Shown: positions 35,979-46,000, counted from the first letter of the stretch. The stretch is DNA of 64,000 nucleotides from Planctomycetota bacterium (GCA_016125255.1 WGMD01000024.1:1-64000), one strand, 5' to 3'. The notes: generated by a model from the letters alone, not told the origin. Program-made: numbers and translations.

Positions 35979-36584
35979 TCAGCGATGAAGCCGATGTCGC
36001 GTGCGCCGCGTCGCTGCCATGACGATCAAGGCGCTCATGACGCCCGCCGTCGCCGGTTCGGGAATCAACGCGAGGAATCCGCGGATTTCGCCGCCGGGGA
36101 TGACCGTCGTGTGCAGATCAATGTAGGCGGTGCCCGCGTTGAGACTGGCGAGAAGCGCGGCGGTGGCGCCGACGGCGGTATTGCCGTTGTCGGTGACGAA
36201 CGAGGGGTTGAACGAACTTGTCATCGTCAAGTCGAAAGTGTGGTCGTAGTTGCCGCTGGTGACGCCGAGGGGGAACCCGGTGAACGTCGGCGTGGTGGTG
36301 ATGACGCCGGCGGTGCCGGTGCTGGCGTTGGCGGTCGGACCATGAATATGCGCGGCGGTCGTCGTGCCGATCAGATCGCTGAAATTCATTTGCACGCGGA
36401 GCGTCACGGCGACATCGTCGTAGGTCACGATGGCGAAGCCGGTGCCGGGGGAGGCATTGGGCGGGAATTCGGAGGGACCGTCGAGAAAGGCCTGATACGT
36501 GAACATCGCCGCCGACGCCGACGGACTGACGCACCCAAGCAGCGCAAGCAATGCCAGCGCCGCCGCCGAATGGAATCGCGACAT
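35979..36584 (-). CDS. CHRD-domain PEP-CTERM protein
   Basis: A 201-residue exported protein: signal peptide (MSRFHSAAALALLALLGCVSPSASA), a CHRD domain (TYQAFLDGPSEFPPNASPGTGFA, then AAHIHGPT, and GGEIRGFL at its end, residues about 28-170), and a canonical PEP-CTERM tail (IPEPATAG, hydrophobic helix, RRTRHR). CHRD domains occur in extracellular proteins of unknown ligand. The start is 36584, because the GGAG ribosome binding site is directly joined to an ATG at 36590 and is correctly spaced from 36584. It lies between the two mirrored sigma modules, convergent with module 1, and may be one of their targets. Confidence 0.88.
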   Translation of the reverse strand: MSRFHSAAALALLALLGCVSPSASAAMFTYQAFLDGPSEFPPNASPGTGFAIVTYDDVAVTLRVQMNFSDLIGTTTAAHIHGPTANASTGTAGVITTTPTFTGFPLGVTSGNYDHTFDLTMTSSFNPSFVTDNGNTAVGATAALLASLNAGTAYIDLHTTVIPGGEIRGFLALIPEPATAGVMSALIVMAATRRTRHRLHR

Positions 36585-36863
36585 ACACATCTCCTTCCGA
36601 AAATGTCACAACCGACCCGCGCACCTTGCGCGCCGAGGGACTGCGCCGAACGACGGCGCAATCTGGCTGGACATGGGTGCAATTCATATGCCGCGAGGCG
36701 GCCGGCCGGTAAGCGGATCGCTTCGGATGCGACGCAACTGTCGCAGGGCGGGATGGATGGCGAATTATCCACCGATGTCGTCCCGGCAGACGGAACGCAT
36801 GCATGATGTGCTTAAATGGCGCCCCGCCGGATTCGGCGGTGGGTGAACGACTGCCGGAATGGA
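36585..36863. other. Intergenic region between SET-domain and CHRD genes
   Basis: No gene is supported. It holds the CHRD ribosome binding site and a small hairpin, TGCGCCG (36642-36648) pairing with CGGCGCA (36654-36660), without a T-run. Confidence 0.5.
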
Positions 36864-37346
36864 TCAATCGTGATGCGCATCGCGCAGGTAGCTTAAAGCG
36901 ATGCCGCGCAGGCGGCGGCGCTGGGCGGGTTCCAGATCGCGGAAGCTCTTGATGACGCCCCGGCAATTGGCCGCCCCGCAGGTGCAAGGAATGGTCCAGC
37001 CGGGCTCGTTGATCGTCGTGCTGTAGTCGAAGAAGAGTTCTTCGCCGTCGTGAATGTCGCGGAGGGCGATGAGCGTCAGTGAACCATTGACGAACCCGAC
37101 GTTGGGTTCGCAGCAGTGATTCATGTAGTCGTCGGCGGTGGGCTTGTCGACGTTTTCAACGAGAAACGTGTCGGGGCCGACTTGTAGCGCGCGGGCGTCG
37201 GGATCGAGCGCCTCGCGGTGCGTTTCGATGCCGCCGCAGGTGATGACGGGCGTGCCGGCGGGGACGAACCCGCGGACGTAGGCGCCCCGGCCGTGCACGG
37301 GCGAATGACCGATGACCACCTCGAACGTCGCATCCGTTTGTGCCAT
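36864..37346 (-). CDS. SET-domain protein (putative lysine methyltransferase)
   Basis: A 160-residue protein made almost wholly of a SET domain: HGRGAYVRGFVPAGTPV near residue 18, DDYMNHCCEPNVGFVNG (the N-H-x-x-x-P-N pseudoknot motif) near residue 73, DIHDGEELFFDYST near residue 98, and a post-SET Cys cluster PCTCGAANCRG near residue 120. These match active bacterial SET proteins that methylate protein lysines with SAM. The target is unknown. It is cytoplasmic by sequence and lies between the two sigma modules, in the same direction as module 2, about 150 bases downstream of its pseudopilin gene. Confidence 0.9.
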   Translation of the reverse strand: MAQTDATFEVVIGHSPVHGRGAYVRGFVPAGTPVITCGGIETHREALDPDARALQVGPDTFLVENVDKPTADDYMNHCCEPNVGFVNGSLTLIALRDIHDGEELFFDYSTTINEPGWTIPCTCGAANCRGVIKSFRDLEPAQRRRLRGIALSYLRDAHHD

Positions 37347-37496
37347 GATCGATAGACCTTCCGCAGCGTCGTGTCAGCGAGCGCCCATCACCTCACAAGC
37401 CCCGGCCGCGCCGGCGACCCGTGCTGCGGTGTAGTCTATCGCTCGATCCCGCCTCCAGACAAACGCCCCGCCCGTACTCGTGCGGCATCAACCGGC

Positions 37497-38291
37497 TCAA
37501 CGCGGCAGGAGATACCCGTATTCCGTCCATTCGGGGTGGCAATTGCTGAAATAAATCTTCACGAGCCGACCGTCCGCCATCTGCAGATCGTTCACAAGCC
37601 GCACCGCCCCGTCGGTCAGCAGGAAATTGCGGTCGATTCGCCCCCGGGTGCTGTCGTTGTTGTAGGGCGTGCCGTACCAGAGGGCGTAGTGCGTCGGCAC
37701 ATCCGAATAGTTCTCGCCGTCGGGGTCTTCGATGGCGTTATGGTTGTACCGCCGGCTGACGTTCAACACTTCCCAATCCATATCCGCCAGCAGCACGCTG
37801 AACTGCCGACCGTTGTAACGGGCGGGCGGATCATTGAGCCGGGCGGTCGCGCTGGTCGGATCGGTCCGCAGAAGTCGGGAGCCGAAGTACATCTCGTAGC
37901 TGCCGTGCACATCGCGGGCGTTGGTCACGTCGAGCCGATCGATCTGCTCGGACGTGCCGGGCGCGCCGGGACAATGGAACTGGCTCATCGCGATGTAGGG
38001 TCGAAGCCGCGGACGGTCGTCCCATGTCCCCAGCGGAGGATAGTCGTACCGCAGCTTCGTCCGCTTGGGATTGGGCGAGTCCATCTCGACGGTCAGATAC
38101 GGATAATTCCCGAACGCGTCCCCGGCGTAGCAGACCAGGCCGACGTGAATCTGATGCATGTTCGCGCCGCACTGCGTCAGCATCGCCAGATGCCTGGCCC
38201 GCCACAGGCTCGGCAGGAGAATCGCCGCGAGCACCGCGATGATCGCAATCACCACAAGCAGCTCGATGATCGTAAATGCACAGCGGCGCAT
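37497..38291 (-). CDS. Pseudopilin (module 2)
   Basis: A 264-residue protein with a short leader MRRCA, then FTIIELLVVIAIIAVLAAILLPSL: Glu at +5 and a long hydrophobic helix as in prepilins, but Ala instead of Gly before the cleavage site. The C-terminal region resembles the H-X9-DG group (RIDRNFLLTDGAVRLVND), but the His is missing. It is the fourth gene of module 2, transcribed after the PEP-CTERM-like gene. The start at 38291 gives a normal leader; the longer frame from 38336 would translate the palindrome 38309-38330. Assembly by a type II/IV-type machine is inferred. Confidence 0.82.
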   Translation of the reverse strand: MRRCAFTIIELLVVIAIIAVLAAILLPSLWRARHLAMLTQCGANMHQIHVGLVCYAGDAFGNYPYLTVEMDSPNPKRTKLRYDYPPLGTWDDRPRLRPYIAMSQFHCPGAPGTSEQIDRLDVTNARDVHGSYEMYFGSRLLRTDPTSATARLNDPPARYNGRQFSVLLADMDWEVLNVSRRYNHNAIEDPDGENYSDVPTHYALWYGTPYNNDSTRGRIDRNFLLTDGAVRLVNDLQMADGRLVKIYFSNCHPEWTEYGYLLPR

Positions 38292-38308
38292 GATCGGGTT
38301 CCGTAACG

Positions 38309-38330
38309 CCCGGGGACGCACGTCCCCGGG
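38309..38330. repeat. Inverted repeat just upstream of pseudopilin 2
   Basis: CCCGGGGACG and CGTCCCCGGG, separated by two bases, lie between the PEP-CTERM stop and the pseudopilin start. The location parallels the GACTTAAGTC palindrome in front of pseudopilin 1, and both carry a GGGGAC-type arm. Confidence 0.85.
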
Positions 38331-38342
38331 TTCCATTGCAAA

Positions 38343-39479
38343 TCAGCGGCGGCGACGAATCAGCATCACGCCCAGCAGGGCGAATCCCGCTTCAATCGCG
38401 GCGGGTGCGGGCACGACCACCGCATGCAGCGCGAAGTTGTAGGTCGTCGCGGTGGCATCGTTGGTGGTAAACGACACGTCCCCGGCGTAGATGCCCGCGA
38501 CGGCGGTGTTGACGCCGACGATGAACGTCGTCGACTCGCCCGGCGCCAGCGTCGTCAGGCCGAAGCCGGCGTTGAGCGTGAACCCGGTCGGCAGGGAGAG
38601 GGAGCCGAGCGTGAGATTCGCGGCGCCGTCGTTGCGGACATTGAAAGTATGGGCGATGACATCCCCGACATTCAGCGTGCCGAAGTCGGAGCCGTCGGTG
38701 AGGGAGGCGGAATTGTCGCCGTCGGCGATCGAAGTCAGCGGCGACCCGCCGCGCACGAGGATCTGGGCCGCGGCGTCGATGGTCTGCACGAGGACGTTGT
38801 CGATGTTGAAGTCGCCGCCGGTGGCGGAGCCGGCGGTGTTGTTGTAAAACGAAATGCGGGAAAAAGTGGTCAACTCGGACTGAAACGTCAGGTTCGCATA
38901 CCCGTTGTTCAGTGCGCCCGTCGTGTCGGAGATGAACAAGGCCCACTTGTCGGGACTGCTGGAGGCGGGTTGCACCAGCAGTCGGAAGTGGTACCACGTA
39001 CCGGAGGAAAGAGGACTGTCGGACAGGTTGTTGAAGCCGGAGCTGCTACGCCATTGGGCAAAGCTGGTGCCGGCGGTGGTCAGGTGCATCTTCATCCCGT
39101 TGTTCGTCACGCCATCGGTGAGCTGAAAGGCGGGATTGGTGTTCGTGGCGTCGTAGAGGTAGTCGAACTCGATGCTCAGCACCTTGGATAGATCGCCGCC
39201 GGTGAGCGTGAAGTTGCGCTGAAGCGCGGGCGCGGTGCTGGTCGAGGCGTCGACGATGTTGGCGGACTGGCCGCTGACGTGATTGGTGAAGGCGGATTCG
39301 CGTGCCTCGGCGAGGATCGTCGCGCCGGAGCCGGTGCCCGCAAGGGTCCACCCGCTGATGCCGCTGTCGAAGTTGTCGCTGACGATGATCGTGGCGTGCA
39401 GCGTCGGAGCGAGCAGGAGCACCGCGATCAGGCAGCACAGGGCGGAACATTGCGGGCGGATCGGTTGGAATCGTCGCAT
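38343..39479 (-). CDS. Secreted PEP-CTERM-like protein with choice-of-anchor-D-type domain (module 2)
   Basis: A 378-residue exported protein. A signal peptide (MRRFQPIRPQCSALCCLIAVLLLAPTLHA) is followed by a concanavalin-like beta region (residues about 30-220), then an Ig-like region (FGTLNVGDVIAHTFNVRNDGAANLTLGSL and LAPGESTTFIVGVNT, residues about 245-345) resembling the HYDIN/choice-of-anchor-D fold, and a tail VPAP plus hydrophobic helix plus RRRR. This tail type matches the module 1 surface protein, although the bodies differ. The GGAGAG ribosome binding site supports start 39479; an ATG at 39545 overlaps the FecR stop but lacks a signal peptide. It is the third gene of module 2. Confidence 0.82.
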   Translation of the reverse strand: MRRFQPIRPQCSALCCLIAVLLLAPTLHATIIVSDNFDSGISGWTLAGTGSGATILAEARESAFTNHVSGQSANIVDASTSTAPALQRNFTLTGGDLSKVLSIEFDYLYDATNTNPAFQLTDGVTNNGMKMHLTTAGTSFAQWRSSSGFNNLSDSPLSSGTWYHFRLLVQPASSSPDKWALFISDTTGALNNGYANLTFQSELTTFSRISFYNNTAGSATGGDFNIDNVLVQTIDAAAQILVRGGSPLTSIADGDNSASLTDGSDFGTLNVGDVIAHTFNVRNDGAANLTLGSLSLPTGFTLNAGFGLTTLAPGESTTFIVGVNTAVAGIYAGDVSFTTNDATATTYNFALHAVVVPAPAAIEAGFALLGVMLIRRRR

Positions 39480-39541
39480 GGGCGTTCTCTCCTTCAAGAG
39501 GGCAAAGGTGGACAGGGGGCTTTGTCGGTCTGCATCGAAGT

Positions 39542-40852
39542 TCATGGTCTGACCTTCTCATTCGAGGGCGTCGGGGTCGAAGCGGTATCGGCGGCGACAA
39601 GGACGCGAAGCTGATCCGTCGAGGCGGCGACGGAGAAAAGGCGGAGCGTCAACGTGCGGCGATCGGCGGAGATTTTCACCTGATCGCTGTCCAGCTCGCA
39701 CCCGCGGTTCTTGGCGTCGACATACTCGACGCTGGGCAGCCCCAGCACCGCGTCCGTCGCCGCCAGACTTTCCTCCTGACAAAGAATGCCGACGATCGGC
39801 GCATCGAAATGCAGCGTCGAAGCAAGCGCGACGTCCGTCGTCGTCGCCTTGTACACGAGATAACTGCGGACATGCGTGCCCGCGGGCAGTTTGGCGTTCG
39901 CCGGCAGATCGACCGGCAGCGGACGTGTCAGCGTTACGTCGGCGCGTTCGGGAATGACAAGAATGTGCTCATCGTCGACAAGATTTGAAGCCGTGATGCG
40001 GGCGGGCAGATGATCGAGCACGCGCGATTTGTTGTCGGTCCTCGGCAGCGGGGCGGCGAAGGGTTCGAAAGTGACCCGGCCCGCCGCGACATGCGCCATC
40101 CCGCCCGCTTCCAGTTCGATCGACCCATCGGCGCTGACGACGCGCACGCGTCCCTGCCGCACGATGACGTCCGCCGCGCCGGTTTCGGACACCTGCGCGT
40201 CGAAGCGCGTGCCCAGATCGACGAGGCGCACCCCGCCGGGCAGGTCGACCGTGAATCCCCGCGCCTCCGCTCGCACGAAGGCCGAGAGCGATCCGCGCAA
40301 CAGGGCCGCATGATTGACGTCGATGACGTTCAGCTCGCACGGCCCGGTCAGATCGACCACCGCGCCGCTCATGAACATGATCTGCGCCGACCCCGACCGC
40401 AGACTCACATCGCCCGCACCGATCGCCCCGCCAAGCGCCGGCTCCACCATCGTCGATGCGAACGTCGCCTCCTTCGCATCCGTCAACATCGCCAGCGACC
40501 TCGCGGGCTTTTCGTTCGTCACACGCACCGGCACGACGCGCATCGCCAAATGCAATCCGACGGCGATGACAATCACCGCGGCGACGGCGAGCCACGCTGC
40601 GGCCTGCCGCCGGAATGTCGAAGTTCGAGGCGCCGGTGGCGCGAAAGAGCAAGTCCCCCGCGCGGTGCGGTCGTCGGACATGATCTCCGTCAGCAGGACG
40701 CACATGCGGCTCAGCGCCAGCACGTTTCCCCGGGCCGTCGCATCATCGCGCAACCGCTCGCTCAGCGCCGCCGCCGCCTCGGCCCCGCCCTCGCCTTCCA
40801 GATAGCGGCACGCCAGTTCGTCGAGCGGAATGTCATGGATGGACTCACGCAC
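39542..40852 (-). CDS. FecR-like anti-sigma/sensor protein (module 2)
   Basis: A 436-residue single-pass protein. The cytoplasmic N-terminus (MRESIHDIPLDELACRYLEGE) is a typical planctomycete anti-sigma opening. A membrane helix (residues about 86-106) and a FecR beta domain (residues about 140-260: SGSAQIMFMSGAVVDLTGP, RGFTVDLPGGVRLVDLGTRFDAQV) follow. The C-terminal 150 residues are beta-rich and differ from the LamG-like end of the module 1 protein, suggesting a different extracellular ligand. It overlaps the sigma gene by eight bases, exactly as in module 1. Its likely job is to restrain and release the sigma factor in response to a periplasmic signal. Confidence 0.85.
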   Translation of the reverse strand: MRESIHDIPLDELACRYLEGEGGAEAAAALSERLRDDATARGNVLALSRMCVLLTEIMSDDRTARGTCSFAPPAPRTSTFRRQAAAWLAVAAVIVIAVGLHLAMRVVPVRVTNEKPARSLAMLTDAKEATFASTMVEPALGGAIGAGDVSLRSGSAQIMFMSGAVVDLTGPCELNVIDVNHAALLRGSLSAFVRAEARGFTVDLPGGVRLVDLGTRFDAQVSETGAADVIVRQGRVRVVSADGSIELEAGGMAHVAAGRVTFEPFAAPLPRTDNKSRVLDHLPARITASNLVDDEHILVIPERADVTLTRPLPVDLPANAKLPAGTHVRSYLVYKATTTDVALASTLHFDAPIVGILCQEESLAATDAVLGLPSVEYVDAKNRGCELDSDQVKISADRRTLTLRLFSVAASTDQLRVLVAADTASTPTPSNEKVRP

Positions 40853-41369
40853 CGGTCGCCTCGCCTCCCAGTCGCGCCCGCACGCAGTCGGCGAGCTTGC
40901 GATAGATGCGCGACATCGTGACGTAGAGACTCTTGGCCGGTCGATCGAGCTTCCGCGCCAGGTCCAGCCCGCTGATCCGATCGCGGTAGCGCCATTCGAG
41001 CATCTGACGCGCCTGCGGATTGAGCTGGTTCAGACAATGGCGCAGTGCTTCCAGTTCGTCCGCGTGATCGGCCGGCGTCCGGGCCGACTCGGCCTCGAGC
41101 AGGTCCAGCACATCGCTGTGCAGCGTGATCGCCTGACGCCCGAGGCGGCGAAGCGCATCGATCGCCGCATGCCGTCCCGCCACCGAGGCCCACCGGTACA
41201 CATTCTCCTCCGCCTCGAACACCTCGTCGCTCTTGACGAGTTTGAGCATCAGGTCCTGGTAGATGTCCTCGGCACAGTGCATGTCGCGCGTCTGAAGGTA
41301 CAGCTGCGCCAGCAGTTGCCCACGCCGACTCAGCAGCACGCGAATTGTCTGATCGCGATCCAGCGCCAT
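40845..41369 (-). CDS. ECF-like RNA polymerase sigma factor (module 2)
   Basis: A 174-residue sigma-70 family factor of the short planctomycete type. Region 2: DMHCAEDIYQDLMLKLVKSDEVF and NVYRWASVAGRHAAIDALRR (residues about 29-78). Region 4: LNQLNPQARQMLEWRYRDRISGLDLARKLDRPAKSLYVTMSRIYRKL (residues about 112-160). It leads module 2 and overlaps the FecR gene by eight bases. Compared with the module 1 factor the region 4 recognition helix is different, so promoter choice probably differs. Its promoter should lie between 41370 and 41440. Confidence 0.88.
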   Translation of the reverse strand: MALDRDQTIRVLLSRRGQLLAQLYLQTRDMHCAEDIYQDLMLKLVKSDEVFEAEENVYRWASVAGRHAAIDALRRLGRQAITLHSDVLDLLEAESARTPADHADELEALRHCLNQLNPQARQMLEWRYRDRISGLDLARKLDRPAKSLYVTMSRIYRKLADCVRARLGGEATGA

Positions 41370-41443
41370 GCGATACGTCTCTCCAACAATGCCTTGACGT
41401 ACCAGCGGCGGGAAGGTTAACGCCGGCGACGCATTCGGGCAAT

Positions 41444-41473
41444 AAAAAAGCGGCCGGAGGTGCGTCCGGCCGC
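41444..41473 (-). terminator. Intrinsic terminator of the DUF1501 gene
   Basis: GCGGCCGGA (41450-41458) pairs with TCCGGCCGC (41465-41473) over a six-base loop. On the minus strand it is followed by a T6 run. It lies 29 bases beyond the DUF1501 stop and separates that operon from the sigma module downstream. Confidence 0.92.
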
Positions 41474-41501
41474 GGGGAGACGAGCAACGATGTCACGAAC
41501 A

Positions 41502-42971
41502 TCAGCCGAACAGTTCCGTCACGGCATGGGCCTTGACCAGTTCGCGGGGCTGGTTCAGGTGGTTGTAGACGATCGTGTCGGGATCGATGCCGAAGGCGTG
41601 ATAGATCGTGGCGAGCAGCTCGGCGGGGTGGACGGGGTCGGTCTTGGGGGCGGAGCCCGTCGCGTCGGATTCGCCATGCACGTACCCCCGCTTGATCCCC
41701 GCCCCGGCGATCATCGCGGTGTAACAGTACGGCCAGTGATCGCGGCCGTCGGCGGAGTTGTTGTTCCCGCTCGTGGACAAACCCTTCTGAGGCGACCGGC
41801 CGAACTCCCCGACGGCGACGACCAGCGTCTCGCTCAACAGGCCCCGCTGGTCGAGGTCGATGAGCAGACCCGACAAACCCTTGTCGAACATCGGGCCCGA
41901 CTGGTTCTTCATCCGCGCCGTCAGCGCGGTGTGCTGGTCCCACGAATGATTGTCCGAGTTCGCCACCTTCGGCCAGATCACCTCGACGACGCGCGTCCCC
42001 GCCTCGACAAGCCGACGGGCCAGCAGGCAGCTCTGCCCGAACGTGTTGCGACCATACAGATCGCGCACGGCGTCCGGCTCGCGCTCGATCTCGAACGCCT
42101 CGCGCGCCTTCTGCGAGATGATCAGCTCCAGCGCCCGATCGTAATGCTCATTGATCTTCTGATCCGCCACCGCCTTCTCAATGTCCGGCATCGTCGCGGT
42201 CAAGGCATCGCGCAGTTTCGCCCGGCGCTCCAGACGCTGTGCGAACACTTCCGGACGCAGCTTCAGATCGTCAACCTTGATGTTGTCGATCTTGTTCATG
42301 TCCATGTCGTCCCCGGCCGGGTAGACGGTGTACGGATCGAACGCCTTGCCGAGGAAACCCGCCGTCCCGCCCTTGCCGACGACGTTCGATTCCTGCAGCG
42401 GGCGCGGCAGCATCACGAACGGCAGCATCGGCTGATCCGTCGGCCGCAGACGCACGACGTTCGACCCGAAATTCGGAAAGTCCTTCGGGCTCGGCGGCTC
42501 AAGCTGACCCGACGGCGAGACCTTGTCGGTCATGTACCCGGTCATCATCTGATAGATCGCCGCCGTGTGATTAAACAGCCCGTTGGGCGTGTAGCTCATC
42601 GAACGGATCAGCGTCGTCTTGTCGACGACCTTGGCGAGATTGGGCAGAATCTCCGTGAAATGCACGCCTTTGAGCGCGGTCGGAATCGTGTCGAACGCCG
42701 AGCGGACATTGTCCGGCACATCCTTCTTCGGGTCCCACAAATCCAAATGCGACGGCCCGCCCTGCAAATACACGAGAATGATGCTCTTGGCCCGGCCCCA
42801 CCCCGGCCCGCCCCCGCGGCTCGCTTCCTTGGCCCATGCCTGAAACTGAAACAGCGACCCGAGCGAGAAGCCGAGCATCCCCGCCCCGCCGATGCGCATG
42901 AGGTCGCGACGGGTCGGGCGAAGATGACGATCGCAAAGGTCCTTGCCGCTGTGTCCGGGGATGATGAACAT
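41502..42971 (-). CDS. DUF1501 domain protein (exported, sulfatase/phosphatase-like fold)
   Basis: A 489-residue DUF1501 protein. A twin-arginine-type signal ([21 protein letters not shown] near residue 20) predicts export by Tat. The body shows family features: [18 protein letters not shown] near residue 65, [13 protein letters not shown] near residue 134, [15 protein letters not shown] near residue 340, AVGEFGRSP near residue 385, and [25 protein letters not shown] near residue 405. The metal-binding His/Asp pattern resembles alkaline-phosphatase/sulfatase folds, but the activity is unknown. It follows the cytochrome-DUF1549-DUF1553 gene by about 43 bases. This pairing is characteristic of planctomycetes, and the two probably work together in the periplasm. 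Confidence 0.93.
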   Translation of the reverse strand: MFIIPGHSGKDLCDRHLRPTRRDLMRIGGAGMLGFSLGSLFQFQAWAKEASRGGGPGWGRAKSIILVYLQGGPSHLDLWDPKKDVPDNVRSAFDTIPTALKGVHFTEILPNLAKVVDKTTLIRSMSYTPNGLFNHTAAIYQMMTGYMTDKVSPSGQLEPPSPKDFPNFGSNVVRLRPTDQPMLPFVMLPRPLQESNVVGKGGTAGFLGKAFDPYTVYPAGDDMDMNKIDNIKVDDLKLRPEVFAQRLERRAKLRDALTATMPDIEKAVADQKINEHYDRALELIISQKAREAFEIEREPDAVRDLYGRNTFGQSCLLARRLVEAGTRVVEVIWPKVANSDNHSWDQHTALTARMKNQSGPMFDKGLSGLLIDLDQRGLLSETLVVAVGEFGRSPQKGLSTSGNNNSADGRDHWPYCYTAMIAGAGIKRGYVHGESDATGSAPKTDPVHPAELLATIYHAFGIDPDTIVYNHLNQPRELVKAHAVTELFG

Positions 42972-43014
42972 GGTCGATGCTCCAATCGCCGCGCTCGTCG
43001 GCGCGTGTGCTGCG

Positions 43015-46000
43015 TCAATGGTTGAAAAGGAACGCCGGGCTGTTGATCAACGCCCACGCCAGATCCTGCGCGACCGTCAGCCGCTGATGGTCCGCCTGTT
43101 CCTTGGAATACTTGAAGTCCGACCGCGCGGCGAGTAGCGACGGGTCGAGCTTGATCGGCTCCTGCGCCTTGCCGACCGCCGCGGTGAGCTTCTTGTAGGG
43201 CTCATCCTGCCCGCGATAGAAGTCGACGAGCTGCTTGACCTGCTCAGGCGTGCGTTTGCCCGCCTCGATCGCCAGAATCGGCGCGATCTTTTCCGGCGGA
43301 CCGGCATGGAAGGGCTTGGCGTCCGTCGTCACCGACAGGCGGAACTTGCCCACCTGATGATCGTTGCCCTGGTAATTCTGAATCAGGCGGAACTTGAGCT
43401 TCGCCGCGTCGAGCGGGTCCTTCAATTCGAACGTCGCCGTGCGGTTCTCGCCGGTCTTCGGATGCGTCGCCCATCCGTTGTTCGCCATCGCCTTGGCGTT
43501 CCCGTCGATCGCCGTCTTGATGTCGTACCCATCCTGGCTGAAATCCGCCTGGGCGTTTTCGAGCTTGACCTTCTTGAACTTGTCCGCCGCGTCGGCGGGT
43601 GATCCGGGGGCTGCGAAAACCTCAAACTCCGTCAGCACGAAGTTGCCGTTGCCGGGGGCCCGGCCGGGGCCTTTGCTGGGCAGGCGATCGTCCGTGAGCA
43701 TTTCAAGCCGCACGCCCGTGATGCCCTTGAGCCCCGTCGCCGCGATGACGTCGTACACATCCTTCTGGTTCGGCCCGGAAGCGAAGATCGCCTTGTCGCC
43801 TTCGACGCTCAGCACGGTTCCCTTCTCCGCCTTCGCCGACTCGGGCTCGATGATCTGCCACTTCGTCGCGCCCTGCCCGGATTCCCACTTGGCGATCCGA
43901 TCCGATTCCGACTTCTGATATTCCTCCAGCGCCGCCTTCGCCGCGGCGATCTGTTTCGCCCGCTCGTCCTCCCGCCTGGCGATGTCCGGCGCGAACTTCT
44001 TTTCGAGGGCGTCCAGCTCGGCCGCGATCTTCGCATGGTCCGCGCTGATCCCGCCGATTTCGCCCAGCGTCGCGGCGACTTCCGCGTCCGTCGCCGGGCG
44101 ATTGAGGATGCGCATGAACAGATCGTTCACCAGCTTCCGATCGTCCGGCTCCGCCGCGACAAGCTTGGCGATCGCATTGTTCGAATCCGCGATCGCATCC
44201 GCCACCGTCGGCCCGCTGACGAGCGCCATCACCGGCCCAAGCTGCAATCCGCTCGTCCGCTCGCATTCGCAGGCGCTCTCGCGGGCCGGTCGACCGAACG
44301 TATTGAGGAACCCATCGGGCAGCCCCAATTCGACATCCGGCAGCGCCGCCGCCCGCGTTCCCGCCGGGACGCCGGGAATGTTGGGCTTGGAGCCCGTGAC
44401 GGCGTGCACCGTGTCGTACAACACTTCCGCTTCGAGCCGCCGGGGCCTGGCGTGCGAATAGTTGATCGTGTCGTCGTCGTTCCATTTGTTGGACCGGAAC
44501 GAAAGCTGATACGTCCGCGACTTGCAGATCTCCGCGAGCATCGCCCGCATGTTGAACCCCGAGTCGATGAAGCGATGCGTCAGGTAGTCGAGCAGCGAGG
44601 GGTTGGTCGGCGGGTTGGACGCGCGGATGTCATCGATCGGCTCGATGATCCCCACACCGAACATGTAGCCCCAAAGCCGATTGACATAGCTGAGCGCGAA
44701 ATAGCGATTGTCCGCCGAGGTGAGCCACGCGGCCAGCTCCTGCCGGCGCGTCATCTTGTCGTTCGTTTCATGCTTGGCCGGATAGGGAAACAGCGGGGCG
44801 GCGACGGCGCCGGTGCGCGCGTGCGTGATCTCGCCGCTGGATTTGTCGATGATCTTTTCATAAAGCGGTTTGGCGCCTTCGACGGCCGTGCCGCCGATTT
44901 TGCGATCGCCCCCGGCGGGGTCCTTTTCCAGATCGACCCGCGCGAAGTACGCCGCGGTCTCGTAATACTGGTCCTGCGTCCATCGCTCGAACGGGTGATC
45001 GTGGCACTTGTTGCAGTTGAAGCGCACCGCCAGGAACAGATGCGTCGTGTTCTCCATGATCGCATCCGGCTCGCGCAAAATCTTGTAGTACGACACCGCC
45101 GGGTTGTCCTTGTTGGACCCGTCGGCGGTGAGAATCTTGCGGACGAACTGGTCATAGGGCGTGTTGTCGGCGACTTCCTTGCGAATCCATTGGCGCAGCG
45201 CGGCCGCGCCTTCGCGCCCGAGGAACTTGCCATTGTCCTGCAGAAGGTCCGCCCACTTGTTGGTCCAATGCTCGATGAACGCGTCGGAGCCGATGAGCTT
45301 GTCGATCAGCTCATCGCGCTTGAGCCGCATGTCGCGCCCGTCGGCGAGAAACGCATCGACGTCCTCCGCACTCGGCGGCAGACCCGTCAGATCGAGCGTC
45401 ACGCGGCGGATGAACTCCGCATCGCTGCACAGATCGCTGGGCTCGATCTTCATGCGCTGCCACTTGGCGGCGACCAGCTCGTCGATCTTCCCCCATGTCT
45501 GCGGCTCTTTCCAGACGAATCCGTTGCGATCGCCCATGACGGTGAGCGTCGTCGCCGCGTACGCGCCTTCGTAGCGCGCCAGCAGCGGCGCTTCACCCCG
45601 CCGGATCGCCGTGGCCACGCCGTCGCGGTCGGTCTTGGCGACGTCGGTATTGCCCGAGTCGATAAACGCTTCGTGCGTCACCTCGCGCGTCGACCCGTCG
45701 CTGTACGTCGCCACGACTTTCATCGCCTGCGCATCGCCCGCCTTGTCGACCGTCGGATTGATCGGCGTCAGGGCGATCTGCCTGACGCGCGGCACGTCGA
45801 GATGGAGCTTCGCCCCGTCGGCGATCCAGTCGCGGATCACCTTGTAATAAGGATCATCGGGCTTGAAGCGCTGCCCGCCTTCGTGCGGCACGGCTCCGGT
45901 CGCCTTGAGCAGCATGAGCGAGTCATCGGGCGAGGCGAGATTGATGCGACGGGCGGCATGATCATCCGTCAGCGCCCGCACGTCGAACAAGGCGTCGTAA

